Position numbers and translations under genes: made by a program. Positions 21,902 to 33,039 of a stretch of DNA of 64,000 nt are shown one piece after another. This DNA comes from Lineus longissimus (lineage: Eukaryota; Nemertea; Pilidiophora; Heteronemertea; Lineidae). Position 1 is the first letter of the stretch. Every line of letters begins with the position of its first letter. Below the pieces are notes generated by a model. The model saw only the letters and a list, made by a program, of their open reading frames with translations, made no database searches and was not told where the DNA came from. The DNA is taken from positions 8,990,001-9,054,000 of the forward strand of contig NC_088319.1 of NCBI RefSeq assembly GCF_910592395.1. The letters run 5' to 3'.

Positions 21902-22186
21902 ATGAAAACCACGATTGACCAGAGATTGCGAGCGGTTGAGAGAAAGTTGAAAACATCGGTGCGACAAGTCGGCGTCCTCGATAAACAGATTGACAGACTC
22001 CAAGCCCGATACAAGAGAGCCTACAACAGCAAGACCAATGCCGTGTTCAACAGTTTTCGTCTTCAACTTTCAACTCTAGAAGGTGTGCGTCAAGTGTTTT
22101 ACCTCTATGCATGCGAAAGAGCCGCCGAGAAGAGTCGACTAGAAAAAGAAATGCAAGAGGAGCTTAGGAGCAAAACAGTAGAATGA
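21902..22186 (+). CDS. Gene A, copy 9 (array edge)
   Basis: Two changes from copy 1: Phe16 to Leu and Lys46 to Asn. The stem-loop at 22207-22222 is intact. As the edge copy it carries the most substitutions. Confidence 0.8.
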   Translation: MKTTIDQRLRAVERKLKTSVRQVGVLDKQIDRLQARYKRAYNSKTNAVFNSFRLQLSTLEGVRQVFYLYACERAAEKSRLEKEMQEELRSKTVE

Positions 22187-23090
22187 GTCTTTATAATAAT
22201 TAAAACGGTTCTTTTCAGAACCAATCAAAATAGTAAAATGAGATAATTCTGTGCAATTAGTTTGCTTCGATGTTAAAAGAAGGGGCGAAAGTATCCCTTG
22301 AAATAGCCCCTGATCGGCAGGACTACAGTCACACTGTGACTTTATTAAACCAGCCGTATCCGTATTTCAATTAAAATATTACACAAAAGTGCATGGGCTG
22401 TGAATAACAACGTCCTGCATCCACCACTTCCTTGAGACTAATCCCCGACACGGCCGTTTCGGCGTGCTGTTCAAGAGACCGTTTTATTATGTATCTCTGA
22501 AATGCGAGGTCTGAGACAATTGTGCTTGGTGCGTGGTTGGACTGATCGTCTTGGCTTCTTGCAATTCAAATTTGGTGATCACAGCCATTCAAGTTCACGA
22601 GAACTTTCCATGGAACCTGGGGTTTTTATCGGGACAAAAAGATGCACCAACGCCAACAAATGCCCATTACTGAAGAGGGCGAAGAAGTTTGATACTGCGG
22701 CACCGGCTGTTGGGCCTGAGGGTATGTACCAGTAATTGCATTCGCATGATGCAGGCCTAAAAGTTGAGAAGGCTCACCTCTGCTCTTGACTTCGTTTTGT
22801 TCCCGCATCGCCGCCACCGTTGCTCGCCAAAGAAAACGAGACTGGGCCTGTTGGTGACGTCATCACAGACGGACCAATGACGTCACTAAGTGAATATCAT
22901 CGCAGTTGACCGCAAGTTGTCTCTTCGGGAAATAATCTTAGGCCTACGAACAAACCTTATATAGTCGGTCTACGAACAAACTTTTAATACTCGCCAAGGC
23001 AAATCATTCTTCAGTGTGCGACTAAATTCTCTATTGGACGGTGATGGCGGTGGTGGTGGGGAGGGGGGCAGCTTATCAGTTTATACCTTT

Positions 23091-23145
23091 ATCTTCAGTA
23101 AAAGGCGAAAGATTTATGCGTTGAATCGATGAGAAACCAGAGTGA
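23091..23145 (-). pseudogene. Diverged U5 snRNA 5' fragment at array edge
   Basis: The minus strand reads CTCTGGTTTCTC, then CGCATAAATCTTTCGCC and TTTTACTGAAGAT, after which the sequence jumps to the promoter-distal spacer. The Sm site and 3' stem are missing. The stem under loop I (ATCTTTC with GAAGAT) is paired as in ordinary U5, unlike the eight array copies, so this fragment resembles standard U5 more closely in this part. Confidence 0.75.
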
Positions 23146-23400
23146 TGTTGTCTTGGCCGCGTCGGCTAGAGCTTGCAGTAATTGGATAATGCAATATACG
23201 AATATCTACTATTTGTCTTCGAAAAAAGGGCCAAAATCAATATGGGAAAACACTTGTGTTTTTCCATTAATTCCAATACAAAACCGAATAATCTAGCATC
23301 CTTATTCTATCACTTACACTTAGTGTGATGATGTAACATAACTAAAAAGATTAACTAGAAAGTGCAGAGTTAGATTTAATAAATCTTTTTAATCTAAATA
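23146..23400. other. Array flank, no gene seen
   Basis: AT-rich DNA after the array break. The only structure noticed is a short inverted repeat near 23241-23266 (ATGGGAAAA against TTTTTCCAT). Confidence 0.5.
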
Positions 23401-23640
23401 ATGAGTGATAAATATGTTTCATACAGCAATATGGCAGCCCACAGGGAGACTAAGAGACATTTAGATAAACAGATGAGTAAGTTAGGGGTACAAGTACAAC
23501 CTCCTCTTCCACCACTAATCCCTAAAGGTGTGGATAAGAAGCTTGCCTTTGAGACTGATGAGCTTGATGGTATAGAGAAAGTGGAAGGAATTGAAGTAGT
23601 AAAGGAGTTTGGTAAGCCTGTGGTTATCACCACAAAATAA
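23401..23640 (+). CDS. Unrecognised 79-aa open frame before polymerase remnant
   Basis: 79 aa with a Lys/Arg-rich start, a proline cluster (PPLPPLIPKG, about 34-43) and an acidic end. I do not recognise it. Its position just upstream of the DNA polymerase remnant suggests it belongs to the same mobile element, but nothing in it proves that. It is open on both strands, which lowers confidence. Confidence 0.3.
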   Translation: MSDKYVSYSNMAAHRETKRHLDKQMSKLGVQVQPPLPPLIPKGVDKKLAFETDELDGIEKVEGIEVVKEFGKPVVITTK

Positions 23641-23869
23641 GCATATCAGTGTTCGCCCAGTTCAATCGACCTTTTGTCGCAGAGCAGAGCTTGAATCGGC
23701 AAGGTGATACAGTTACCCACCCAATTCAATCTCCAATGGAAAGCATAATTTCAAGGAATCAGGCAATCTATGCAGTTACCAACCAGCTTAACTACATTGA
23801 TACACAGACTGAAGATAGGTACTTTCAAGGGTCTGGCTTGTCTCTCAACATAATAGAGTCCTGTGACAT

Positions 23870-25395
23870 GACAATATGTTCTTACTCTACATTGATGCTA
23901 ATAACCTTTACAGGTGGGCTATGATGGAACCTCAACCTTATGGTAGTTTTAATATGACAGATATTGATTCAACAGATGATAACCTCTATCTAAGATGGAT
24001 TATGTCGATACCTAAGCAGAGTGATGTAGGTTATTTCTTTGAGGTAGACTTGGGTTATCCACAAAACATCAAATTCAGGTCAAGGAATTTTCCATTCTGT
24101 CCTGAATCTCTCTTCATTGAAGATGTTGAACTCAGCCCTTACCAGAGGGAGTTACTGGGTGATGAGAAAAGATGAAATGTAGAGAAACTGATACTGACAC
24201 AAAAGGATAAGAACAATTACATAAGCTGCGCTTAGATCTACACCACGAAATATTGGTGGACCAATTGCACGTACACCACCACATTGCCGCGACAAATTGG
24301 TTTGGCAATCCATTGCCGATACAAATTGATGGTCCAAATTCGCCCGGCTTGTTAAAAGCTCGGCTTTGTCGTGGTGTACGCGCTAATGGATCGGCAATTA
24401 GCTAGTTAGATGGTTCGGCGACAGGCGGCGCTTTCGAAATGGCGCTTTCTGCTTATTGTTTGCGCGCCGTCTGTTGCCGGATTTTATAATTAGCTGCAGC
24501 GCTGGTGTACGCGCTTGGTGGATTTTCGATGGTGCGGCATTGGTTCGCGAACCAAGATTGGTGGTCCATTTTCAGGTGGTGTACGTGCGGCTATAGTGCA
24601 TTACAGGATGCTACAGTTTTACCTCGAGCACGGAATGGTACTTGAGGAGGTTCATTCAATGATAAGGTTCAGGCAGTCTAAGTGGTTGGCGTCCTACATT
24701 GACTTCAACACTAAAAGAAGGATGGATTCTAAGACTGATTTCGAGAAAGATTATTTCAAGTTAATGAATACTGCTTTCTATGGCAAGACATGTGAGAACA
24801 TAAGGAACAGGATGGAGATTGAGTTGGTAACAGATGGTAAAAGAGCCAGGAGTGTAATGGTTATCCCAGGTTTTCATCAATATGCATATTTGACGAACAG
24901 AATGCTGCTATTAGCATGAAAAAAACATCAATGAAATTTAACAAATCAATTTACGTAGGTGCTACAGTCTTGGAATTAGCCAAATTATTGATGTATGAAT
25001 TCTACTATGAGGTGCTTCAACCATATTTTGGTGAGAAGAACCTGGAACTACTGTATCTTGATAGAGATTCCTTTGTACTTAAAATGAATACTGTTAATTT
25101 AATTAAGGACCTCAAAGAGTTAAAGGGTCACTTTGACTTCAGTAATTACCCAAAAGATCATCCTCTCTACGACACTAACAAGAAGAAGGTGCCAGGTCAT
25201 TTTAAGGATGAGCTAGGAGGAGAAGAGATGACTGAATTTATTGCACTTAGACGTAAGATGTATGCTTACAGAATCAAGACTATGACTTCGTCAAGAGAAC
25301 ATGACAATGTCTCAGGAGCGAAGCTCGAAGGCTCAACCAAAGAAATTAAAGGGTATTGGAAAGAATGTAGCGACGAGAGATATTGCATTCGATGA
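23870..25395 (+). pseudogene. Broken protein-primed family-B DNA polymerase (Polinton/adintovirus-like)
   Basis: Palm-domain motifs appear in the right order. Motif A is YIDANNLY (about 23888); then LSPYQRELL near 24150; motif B KLMNTAFYGKTCEN near 24760; a conserved MKKTSMKFNK near 24915; motif C reads LYLDRDSF near 25060, where the family has Asp-Thr-Asp; then YDTNKKKVPGHFKDE and LRRKMYAY near 25170 and 25250. Motif spacing and wording fit the DNA polymerases of Polintons/Mavericks and related virus-like elements. At least two frameshifts (near 24170 and 24900), the altered motif C and a 369-base insertion show it is dead. The exonuclease part and the other Polinton genes are not visible. 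Confidence 0.85.
24224..24592. mobile_element. 369-bp non-autonomous insertion in the polymerase remnant
   Basis: It starts AGCTGCG and ends GCGGCT, with imperfect inverted ends containing TACACCAC/GTGGTGTA, and is flanked by ATA direct repeats (24221-24223, 24593-24595). Removing the insert and one ATA would leave the polymerase reading frame continuous across the site, which confirms the boundaries. Several GTGGTGTACGCGC-like inverted copies lie inside. Superfamily not assigned. Confidence 0.7.
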
Positions 25396-25519
25396 TTCTT
25401 TTGATTGTCTGGAGAATAGTAAGTCATTTGACTTAAGTTAGTCATTAAGTAAGTCATTTGACATAAGCCGCATGACTGTTCAACAGTCAACGTCCAACGA
25501 CAATCCCACTTTACAAATA

Positions 25520-26354
25520 CAGTAGAACCTCCCTCTGCGGACACCTCTGCCAGGCGGACACCTCTACATAACGGACACGTCCGGCCAGTCCCGATTTTTT
25601 CTAAGTCATTTCCAATAACAAAAACCTCTGTACGGCGGACACCTCTCTATTCCGAATTGCGGACAGGGCGATAGCCAATTTTTGGTCCAATTCCCTCCCA
25701 ATTACGGACAGTAGGCAAAAACAATGGCTTCCCGCTTGCGCTTGGAGAGTCAAGTAGGCCCGACAGGTGTGATATTCGCGCAATTAATCAACGTAATTAC
25801 CCCATGGCATTGTGTTTTTGTATCCTAATTAAGCCGCGGCATTGGCATTGTGTTTTTGTATCCTAATTAAGCCGTGGCATTTGTTTACTCATCTTTTCAA
25901 CTAATCACATAGGCCTTTTGTGTCTACGGACACTCATAAATCCACGCGGTTTTGTCAGTGTTGCGGCGAATATGCGTTAGTAGAGAAATTAGAAAAAAAT
26001 AATTATTTATCAAAGGTGGCTGATGGACAGAAATTATGGTGTTTTTTGACACATTATCACATGTCGAGGAGATTTTGCAATAAAAGGGGCACCTTTTACT
26101 AGAGAGATTATTCACGCTCTGAGTTCCAAAGTAGCTCACGTCATTCAACGCAACATCACAAGCAAATACCGATCAGCCAACAGGTTTAAAGTTTCTACGC
26201 TAGATGTCGACACAGAGAAAACCAAGACCTGCAAGGCGGGAACTTCAAATCCACCTATCGGACGATTTGGCATAACCTCTCTATTGCGGACACCTCTCTA
26301 TTGCGGACACCTGGGCCCAGTCCCATGGGTGTCCGCAATAGAGAGGTTGTACTG
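25520..26354. mobile_element. Pogo/Tigger-like MITE, 835 bp
   Basis: The left end CAGTAGAACCTCCCTCTGCG and the reverse complement of the right end, CAGTACAACCTCTCTATTGC, are inverted repeats, both followed by GGACACC and flanked by TA. This pattern is typical of pogo/Tigger elements of the Tc1/mariner superfamily. GGACACCTCT motifs recur just inside both ends. No transposase frame is recognisable. Confidence 0.75.
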
Positions 26355-26485
26355 TAGTAATATTAATTCATATCAAATACCTTAAAAACCTTTTATTTGA
26401 TTTTAAAAGCAGTTATTGAGTAAACGGACACCACCCAAAATATCCACGAAATAAACGGACAAATGACCACAATAACAACTTTTCT

Positions 26486-26720
26486 CAAAAATACAAATTT
26501 AACTAGGCTATGCAAAATAATAAGACTTGTAGTGACAGATTTCAAGTAGTAAATCGACGAAGAAAAAAACCCACCTTTTCTCAAAAACCGTCTAGTGATT
26601 TATACCAAATAAATCTGACGGGAGACAAAACTAGATACAAATTCAACTAAGCTATGCAAAATAATAAGACATGTAGTGACAGATTTCAAGGAGTAAATCG
26701 ACGAAGAAAAAAAAGAGAGG
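26486..26720. repeat. Direct duplication of about 90 bases
   Basis: Segments at about 26488-26568 and 26634-26712 share GCTATGCAAAATAATAAGAC and TGTAGTGACAGATTTCAAG, then GTAAATCGACGAAGAAAAAA, about 145 bases apart. Their origin is unknown; no gene is seen from 26355 to 27266. Confidence 0.6.
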
Positions 26721-27269
26721 CAAAAATAGAAAGAGAGGACTTGAATTGCTCTTCTAACCATGGCCGGGTCCTAACGATAATGTCCACCTCCTGCTGAATT
26801 CTTCATAAGGACCCGTTGGGAACACTGTTTTCAAAGAGGTGGGGGTCCTGTTGAAGGTGTTGGCGCTTAATAAACTGATAATCTGGTAGGATTTCACATT
26901 TAATTCATTTATGAAATGAATAATACAGGTGACTTAAAAAAATTCGATTTCTGCATGTCATTTTTAAGAAAATGGTGTGCAGTCATCCGTGGGCGTATGG
27001 GTGATATTAAGACATCAATGGAAATGGTCAAGCTCCTACTTTATCATATATGAAATGAAATATCCATGGTGTTTATACTTATCACATAAAAGCTGTTTGG
27101 TTCAGGATTACCTTTTTATTGATCCACCCTGTAGATGGCACTTGCAGTACGGGCGCTAATTTAAGTGAGGGTTTTATTGAGTACGCATTTTAGCGACATT
27201 TATTAATTTGCTAGTACCGGGTAGACGGAATGAAAAGGTAACCGTTTAAGGGTTTAGGTTGTGCCCTTA

Positions 27270-27400
27270 GGCACCTTCTCCATAGAGCTATACCCTATAC
27301 TACACTATACGCGAACAATGGCTTCACAAAGGGTGCATGACCATGAAACTATTGTTCGCGTATAGTATAGTATAGGGTATAGCTCTATGGAATAGGTGCC
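27270..27400. mobile_element. Foldback MITE, first copy
   Basis: Almost wholly palindromic: arms of about 50 bases (GGCACC...ATACGCGAACAAT and its reverse) around a 31-base loop. It is flanked by TTA on both sides (27267-27269, 27401-27403), a target duplication fitting PIF/Harbinger-type insertion. Confidence 0.7.
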
Positions 27401-27403
27401 TTA

Positions 27404-27561
27404 GGCACCTATTCCATAGAGCTATACCCTATACCCTATTCCATAGAGCTATACCCTATACTATACTATACGCGAACAATAGTTTCATGGTCATGCACCC
27501 TTTGTGAAGCCATTGTTCGCGTATAGTGTAGTATACCGTATACCTCTATGGAATAGGTGCC
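27404..27561. mobile_element. Foldback MITE, second copy, inverted
   Basis: Same family, opposite loop orientation, with TTA at 27401-27403 and 27562-27564. It shares one TTA with the first copy, so the pair makes a palindrome of about 290 bases. Its left arm carries a duplicated ATTCCATAGAGCTATACCCT segment. Confidence 0.7.
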
Positions 27562-27564
27562 TTA

Positions 27565-29068
27565 TGCAAAATAAGAAACCTGTTGCTTATGCTTGCCGAG
27601 CATTGATTGGAACCGAGACCAGATATGCGCCGGATCGAGAAAGTTCAATCAGTGCACATATGGCCGTCATACAATCGTGCATAGTGACCACAAGCCTTTG
27701 GAATCAATAGTTAAGAAGCCCTTAACTAGAGCCCCCAAGCGTCTTCAAGGGATGATTCTGAGGACCCAGAAGTGTGACTATGAAATCGTCTATTTGAAGG
27801 GCAAAGATATGCTCTCCAGGTCATATTTGCCCAATTGAGAGAAAAGTCATGTTGGTAAAAAGTTCAAGCATATCAATATGACCAAGTTTCTGCCTATCCG
27901 TTCTGAGAGACTTTCAGAGATCCGTTGTGAGACCGCGGATCCAGCCCCCCCAAGGCCTGAAGGAGATAGTGCTACACTGATGGCCAGAGCGTAGGGAAGA
28001 CCTACTGCAAAGGTTGTGCCGTTCTTACACATTCGCGATGAGATAACAGTACAAAGTGGAATCTTGTTCAGAGGAGAAGGTGTGGTTATTCCTAAGCTGA
28101 GTAGTGCGTTTAAAAAGCTAGTTCACTCCTTGCATCTTTGAGTGGAGTATTGTCTTAGAACGGCCAGAGAGTGTCTTTACTGGCCAGGCATGACTGGAGA
28201 ACTGAAGGAGATCATAATGCTTTGTGACACTTGTCGTGAGTTAAAAGGGTCTTGCCAGACCAAAGAAACTGAACAGTAATAAAAACATGGTTACAGTCGA
28301 TTACTACAATAACTTTTGGAGATTAATAGGCTTAGAAGTTCAACTAGCCTCACTTCACTCGATTTGGTTTTCCAGGGACAATAAGTGATAATGGTGGACA
28401 GTCGATTCTCAGGAGTTTGAAAACTTTGCTGTAAAGTGGAACATCAGAAGATAAGCCCAAGACACAGCAGAGCAATGAAGTTGAGGCGGCAGTGAAAGCT
28501 GCTAAGAAAACCTTGCGCAAAGCAAAACACTCTGGTACTGACCAGTATCTTGCTGTTCTTGAAAATCGTAACACTCCAACTCAAGGACTTGACACTAGCC
28601 CAGTGCAGAGGCTTCTCAGTCGTCTTACCAGAATCCTGTTGCCTGTGACTGCAAAATTGTTGCAACCTGTGAATCCCGAGTTACAGTCCAAGATGAAGGT
28701 GGGTCAGAAGCATCAGGCTTATTACTACGACAAGACAGCCAATGACTTACCATCGTTGACAGAAGGACACACTATCAGGATGAAACCCGTCCGTAAAGGA
28801 CTGGAAAAAGAGAACCGTTGTTTCAAAACGAGGAATAAATTCATATGTGGTTGAAACGGAGACAGGAACATTTCGTAGGAATCGTGTGAATCTAAGGAAA
28901 ACACCCGAAGGACCAATTTCACATCAGTTCGAGGAAACTCTTGAAAACACTGGTTTGGAAATAGTGCCAGAAGCAGAACTACCATCACGATCTGACCAAG
29001 TCGAATCCGAAAATGTTGTGCCATTTGTCCCCAGACGCTCTAGTAGACAAATAAGACCACCGCCGTGA
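27565..29068 (+). pseudogene. Ty3/Gypsy retrotransposon remnant (RNase H and integrase)
   Basis: In shifting frames the region encodes the RNase H end of the reverse transcriptase (KPVAYACRALIGTETRYA near 27575; HSDHKPLESIVKKPL near 27680), the integrase zinc-binding region (YWPGM, then CDTC, about 28170-28240), part of the catalytic core (VDYYNNFWEI near 28290), the late-core signature NRNTPTQGLDTSP (about 28567) and a basic C-terminal region to 29068. Stops or shifts near 27710, 27838, 28140 and 28850 kill it. The protease, most of the reverse transcriptase and both LTRs are not seen. Foldback MITEs lie directly upstream. Confidence 0.85.
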
Positions 29069-29688
29069 TTCAATGATTATGTTGAGAAGTGAAGTGCTGG
29101 TAACCAGTGAGAACGTCTGTGAATGTTTACTTTATAGTGTTGTGAAAATCTGGTTTTGCGGTTGTGACTAAAGACAGTATTTGAATTGTGCAAAATCACA
29201 TATATCCGCACGTCATATTGTTCGTGTTCCAATTATGACAATTTTCACATTTGAATATTCACTAGTATGTTTTACTCAGACATTTGTGTGAGACGGCAGT
29301 TCTGAGTTTGGTACTTCCCACGTCATTTTGCATCACTATGCCTGTTAATCAACATCATCTCCGTCTGATTAAGAAACCCAAACTTAAAGGTCATATATCA
29401 AGGTTTTTTGCCATTTTCTGCTGTAAGACGATTTCAAAAGTGTACCTAACACTTTATACAATACAGAAAACCAAATGCAATTAGCTCCATCCATTTTGAA
29501 GATATAGCCAATTATGTGTTTGACAACTTGATTACCTGATCAGGCTAGCAACTGGCTTGTTAGAGCCAGGCGGCGGGTTCAGCAAAAGTTGTGATGTAGA
29601 TCAGGTCATCTGTACATGTCATGCAATCATAAAAGCAGGAGGGCCTTAATTAATTATGCACACCTGGAAGTAATGTGTTTCATTCACT
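29069..29688. other. No gene seen
   Basis: AT-rich sequence after the retrotransposon remnant; no LTR-like terminal repeat could be matched upstream. Confidence 0.4.
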
Positions 29689-30042
29689 ATGGTGTATTGT
29701 GTGGCTCCGAATTGTGTCAAGGCTAGCACAAAGAACAATCGAATGACGGATGGGACCCATTTTCATGAATTTCCAAAGCCAGTTGAACGAGAGAGGAGGA
29801 AGCTGTGGATTCGGAAGTGCAAACGTTTGGAGTGTTGGAAGCCTGGGCCTTCGGCCAAACTTTGCAGTGATCACTTTATCGATACGGATTATCACATGAA
29901 GCCGGATATCTGCATCTAACTGAATATTAAATGCCACTTGTTAAAAACAGCTGTTCCATCTGTATTCGTTTTGACCAACCCCACTTACATGCGACAGCCT
30001 CCAAAGGAACGTTCGTTAGCCAAAAAACGTAAACATCAAGAA
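29689..30042 (+). pseudogene. THAP-domain exon with one in-frame stop
   Basis: The reading frame starts MVYCVAPNC and shows the THAP C2CH zinc-finger order: Cys-x4-Cys, FHEFP, RRKLWIRKCKR, W, then CSDHF. A TAA stop at 29917-29919 comes before the AVPTIF-type box, but the same frame continues past the stop with KTAVPSVF and a basic KKRKH patch, then meets a good splice donor (GAA|GTGAGT) at 30042/30043. THAP domains bind DNA and are found in host regulators and P-element-type transposases. One nonsense change, or a sequencing error, separates this from an intact first exon. No downstream exon was recognised. Confidence 0.75.
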
Positions 30043-31039
30043 GTGAGTTGAACACTATTTCATGATTTATACACTGCTGATGCACACAACACTCATACTA
30101 CCCAAATGGCACATGTCATCCACTGTACAGTGGCTACACAACCATGTCAATTGCATTTAATGCCCGAGGCTGCTGAGGTCGGTTGTTACACATAATGTGT
30201 AGGCCCTGTTGGGGCCTGTGATACCGCATAGTGTCTTCTTGTGTTCCAGCCATAGCAAGGTGACAGCGAGGTGACAGCGACACAGGTCAGTGTCAGTGAC
30301 AGCCACTGTCAATGACAGATTATTGTCATCTGACATCTAGGCCTATCTAACGTTGCACGGCATTATATCGTCACGTCAAGATGATTGTGCATAATACCGT
30401 CACTTTTCAATAGTAGTTCAGCGTCATGACATAACTGGCGATACAACACTGACGAGGCGAAACAATATTGTGCAACATTAGTCTGTTCAAAAATCATACA
30501 TGTTATGCATCTGCAACCGTCTATCAATGTCTTCTTTGCTATATCGGCAGGTCTGCCATGCAAATTGATTAACCACAAATTCTAATCACTTTCGTCCGAA
30601 TGATCACTCTCATTATGATCTAGTGATATCAATGGCTCGAACATGTACGGCTCAACGTTTAAATATCCTTCTGTATCGACCAAAACATCCTCAAATTCAC
30701 TGCTCTCACTCTCTGAACTGTATGCGGAAGCCATCTTGCTTTGTTCTGACTGACCTGACCTACGTCATCAAAAAATCCCTAGCGGCCACATGTGGAACTA
30801 ATCTAAAGTTGTGTGTGGTGGGAAATTCAAATAGTTTCAAATTGAAAATTGAAATAACTAAATAATGACTTTATTATTAGAATTTTTTTAATGTCTGGGA
30901 TCTTGTTTTTTTAACCCTCAACATATTTCATGAGTATCAAGCATATTTTCAAACCTTGATATATGACCTTTAATAACCTCACGTACGGTAAATATTTCTT
31001 ATCTCAAAAGCACACACCGTATTTGGTTAGTCCGTTTTT
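30043..31039. other. No gene seen
   Basis: Contains a short GTGACAG-type simple-sequence patch (about 30255-30330) and otherwise unremarkable AT-rich DNA. Confidence 0.4.
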
Positions 31040-32713
31040 AGCTCACCTCTTAGCAGAGGTGAGCTTATCCCATACCGTGGCGTCCGTCGTCGTCGTCGTC
31101 GTCGTCGTCCGTCGTCGTCCGTCGTCCGTTAGCAGGGCACGTTTCGTAACTGTTAGAGCTATTGAGTTGAAACTTGGTACACATGTACCCTTATGTAATG
31201 ACACCTTGGAGACCAAGTTTCGGTCCGATTCGTTTCATGGTTTGGCCACCAGGGGGCCAAACGTTAAAAGTGAAAATATGCAATATCTCCCTTGATAGTA
31301 GTCGGGAAATTTTGAAAAAAATATGGTAGGTACTTCTAGCAAAGGTGCATCATATATCCTCCGGGTTTTTGATTTGACCTCCTTTTCAAGGTCACAGAGG
31401 TCAAAGTTTGCTGATTCACTGAACAGTAGCATGTTTCCTATCTATTTTAGCTAGAAGGTTTTAAACCAGTGTGGACATGTATCTGGGGATTCTCTATTCC
31501 ACCCCTAAAATTTCGGCCGTTCGGCCATCAAATATGGCCGCCAGGCAGCCATCTTGAAAAATAAACACAGTACTATTACTCCGAAACTAATGATCGGATT
31601 GCAACCAAATTTGATCTGGATGTATATCTATGTACTCTCTACTAAATCCTTGATTTTTTATCAAATGTGAAAGCCAATATGGGTGCCAGGCGGGCATCTT
31701 GAAAAATTCTTAGTTTTGCCACCCGGGGGCCAAATTTAATGTCCAAAGTTAAAATGTTTGATTGCTCGTTTAATAGTGGTCTGATTTTCATAACATTTTT
31801 ATGGTAGGTACTCCTAGCAAACATACATTTCATAAATGTGGGTTTTTGATTTGACCTACTTCTCAAGGTCACAGAGGTCAAATAATCTACTAAAAATTGT
31901 TTTCCACAATGCAAGATCAGTCCATGGAAATTTCAAAGATCTGAAACTTGACCCAAACATCAAAGCCGCCTCTATTATTGCATTTGCAGAATCCAGATTA
32001 AAAGCATCTGATCCAGACATAAGCTACTCATTACCAAACCACCAACTGCTGCGTAATGACCAAACAACTACAAAAGACCTAAGACCTCCACATGGACTGA
32101 TGATGTACATTAGTACAAATTACGAAATAATAGAAGTAAAAAATCATAACCATGGAAATTCCTTTGAAGCCCTTTCAGTTTGCATTCATCCCCCAAATCA
32201 TCACTCAGTCATCCATATCATTGCAATATATGCAGCGCCTTCATCTACGTTCCAAAATCTTGTGTATGGTCTACAAGACTGCCTTTCATCTTATGAACCG
32301 AATGAACAATACATTGTTATGGGTGATTTTAACATGAAATCAATAGGTGAAGGTGAAAACTATAATGCAAAGTTAGAAACCTTTATGTTTCAAGCATATA
32401 ACTTCAGACAAAACGTGTCCAAAAACACCACCAGCTATCAGTCCAAATTGGCCCTTGTATTCACCAATCCTACTCCATCTGCCACTATTGACTTGGTCGA
32501 TATAATAGACAATTACTGGTCAGATCACAAAATTGTCTACTCTGCTTTGTCATACCTGTAGTCACCTCAATTAAATTCAACTTACGCATTATTTTATCTC
32601 TCATGTAATTTCATTGTAAAACATTACTTCATTTCTTTCTTACATTTAAAACCATGCTAATGCTTCATCCATCTTCCCTTCACAAGAGGTGAGCACAATG
32701 GCCCTGGCCATTT
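31040..32713 (+). mobile_element. Helitron2/Helentron-like element with endonuclease remnant
   Basis: The left end is a perfect 10-bp hairpin (AGCTCACCTC-TTAGCA-GAGGTGAGCT, 31040-31065). The right end is GAGGTGAGCACAATGG followed by CCCTGGCCATTT, where AATGGCC/GGCCATT form a terminal hairpin. The CTCACCTC/GAGGTGAG pair is terminal on the left but subterminal on the right, as in the asymmetric terminal inverted repeats described for Helitron2/Helentron elements. A CGTC-rich simple repeat lies near 31081-31130. The body (31140-31880) is the same repeat that recurs many times further right. Rep and helicase domains are absent. Confidence 0.7.
31836..32561 (+). pseudogene. Helitron-type AP-like endonuclease domain, truncated
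   Basis: An open frame of 241 codons. The first 16 or so residues come from the repeat body. From about 31888 it encodes an exonuclease-endonuclease-phosphatase domain: IVFHNARSVHG, SIIAFAESRL (catalytic Glu), LLRND, HGLMMYIS, YIVMGDFNMKS and WSDHKIVY near the end. This wording matches the endonuclease that sits at the C-terminus of Helentron proteins; non-LTR endonucleases share the fold. The helicase part is deleted, so the frame is probably a relic even though it is open. Confidence 0.7.
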
Positions 32714-33039
32714 CATTCCTAGTTTATCTTACCCTGGTTGCCACAATAAAATCTATCTTCAGTGTTTCATTTTGTCTTTGAAAATAAATTATTATATTAT
32801 TCAATTTGTATTTGAACTGTGTAATTTATAGATGTATATAGACAGTGTAGTAATCGTGTGCTTATATATACATTTACATGTACATGCATGTGCAGAAACA
32901 TCCAAAATAAATTTCTCATCTCGAGAGGAACTATTGGTCAACATTTACATCTACATGTATATGATACGAAGCAACTTAAAGGTCCAGTGATATATCTAAG
33001 ATTACAGAAATTAATTGTTATAAATCATATATTGAACTA

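Larger units (their letters stand above)
1..23145. repeat. Tandem array of 5S rRNA / U5 snRNA / paired small-gene units
   Basis: Nine repeats of a 2.64-2.67 kb unit are seen; starts of the plus-strand gene A are spaced 2648, 2639, 2666, 2668, 2668, 2667, 2666 and 2659 bases apart. The unit order on the plus strand is gene B (minus), divergent promoter, gene A (plus), spacer with two CRE palindromes, U5 snRNA (minus), 5S rRNA (minus). The left end is open (the window starts inside a B gene). The right end breaks inside a diverged U5 copy. Copies are nearly identical, as expected for concerted evolution. The two units with B genes at 2592 and 5231 share a 27-base deletion upstream of B, so they are recent duplicates of each other, and the last unit is the most diverged. 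Confidence 0.97.
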
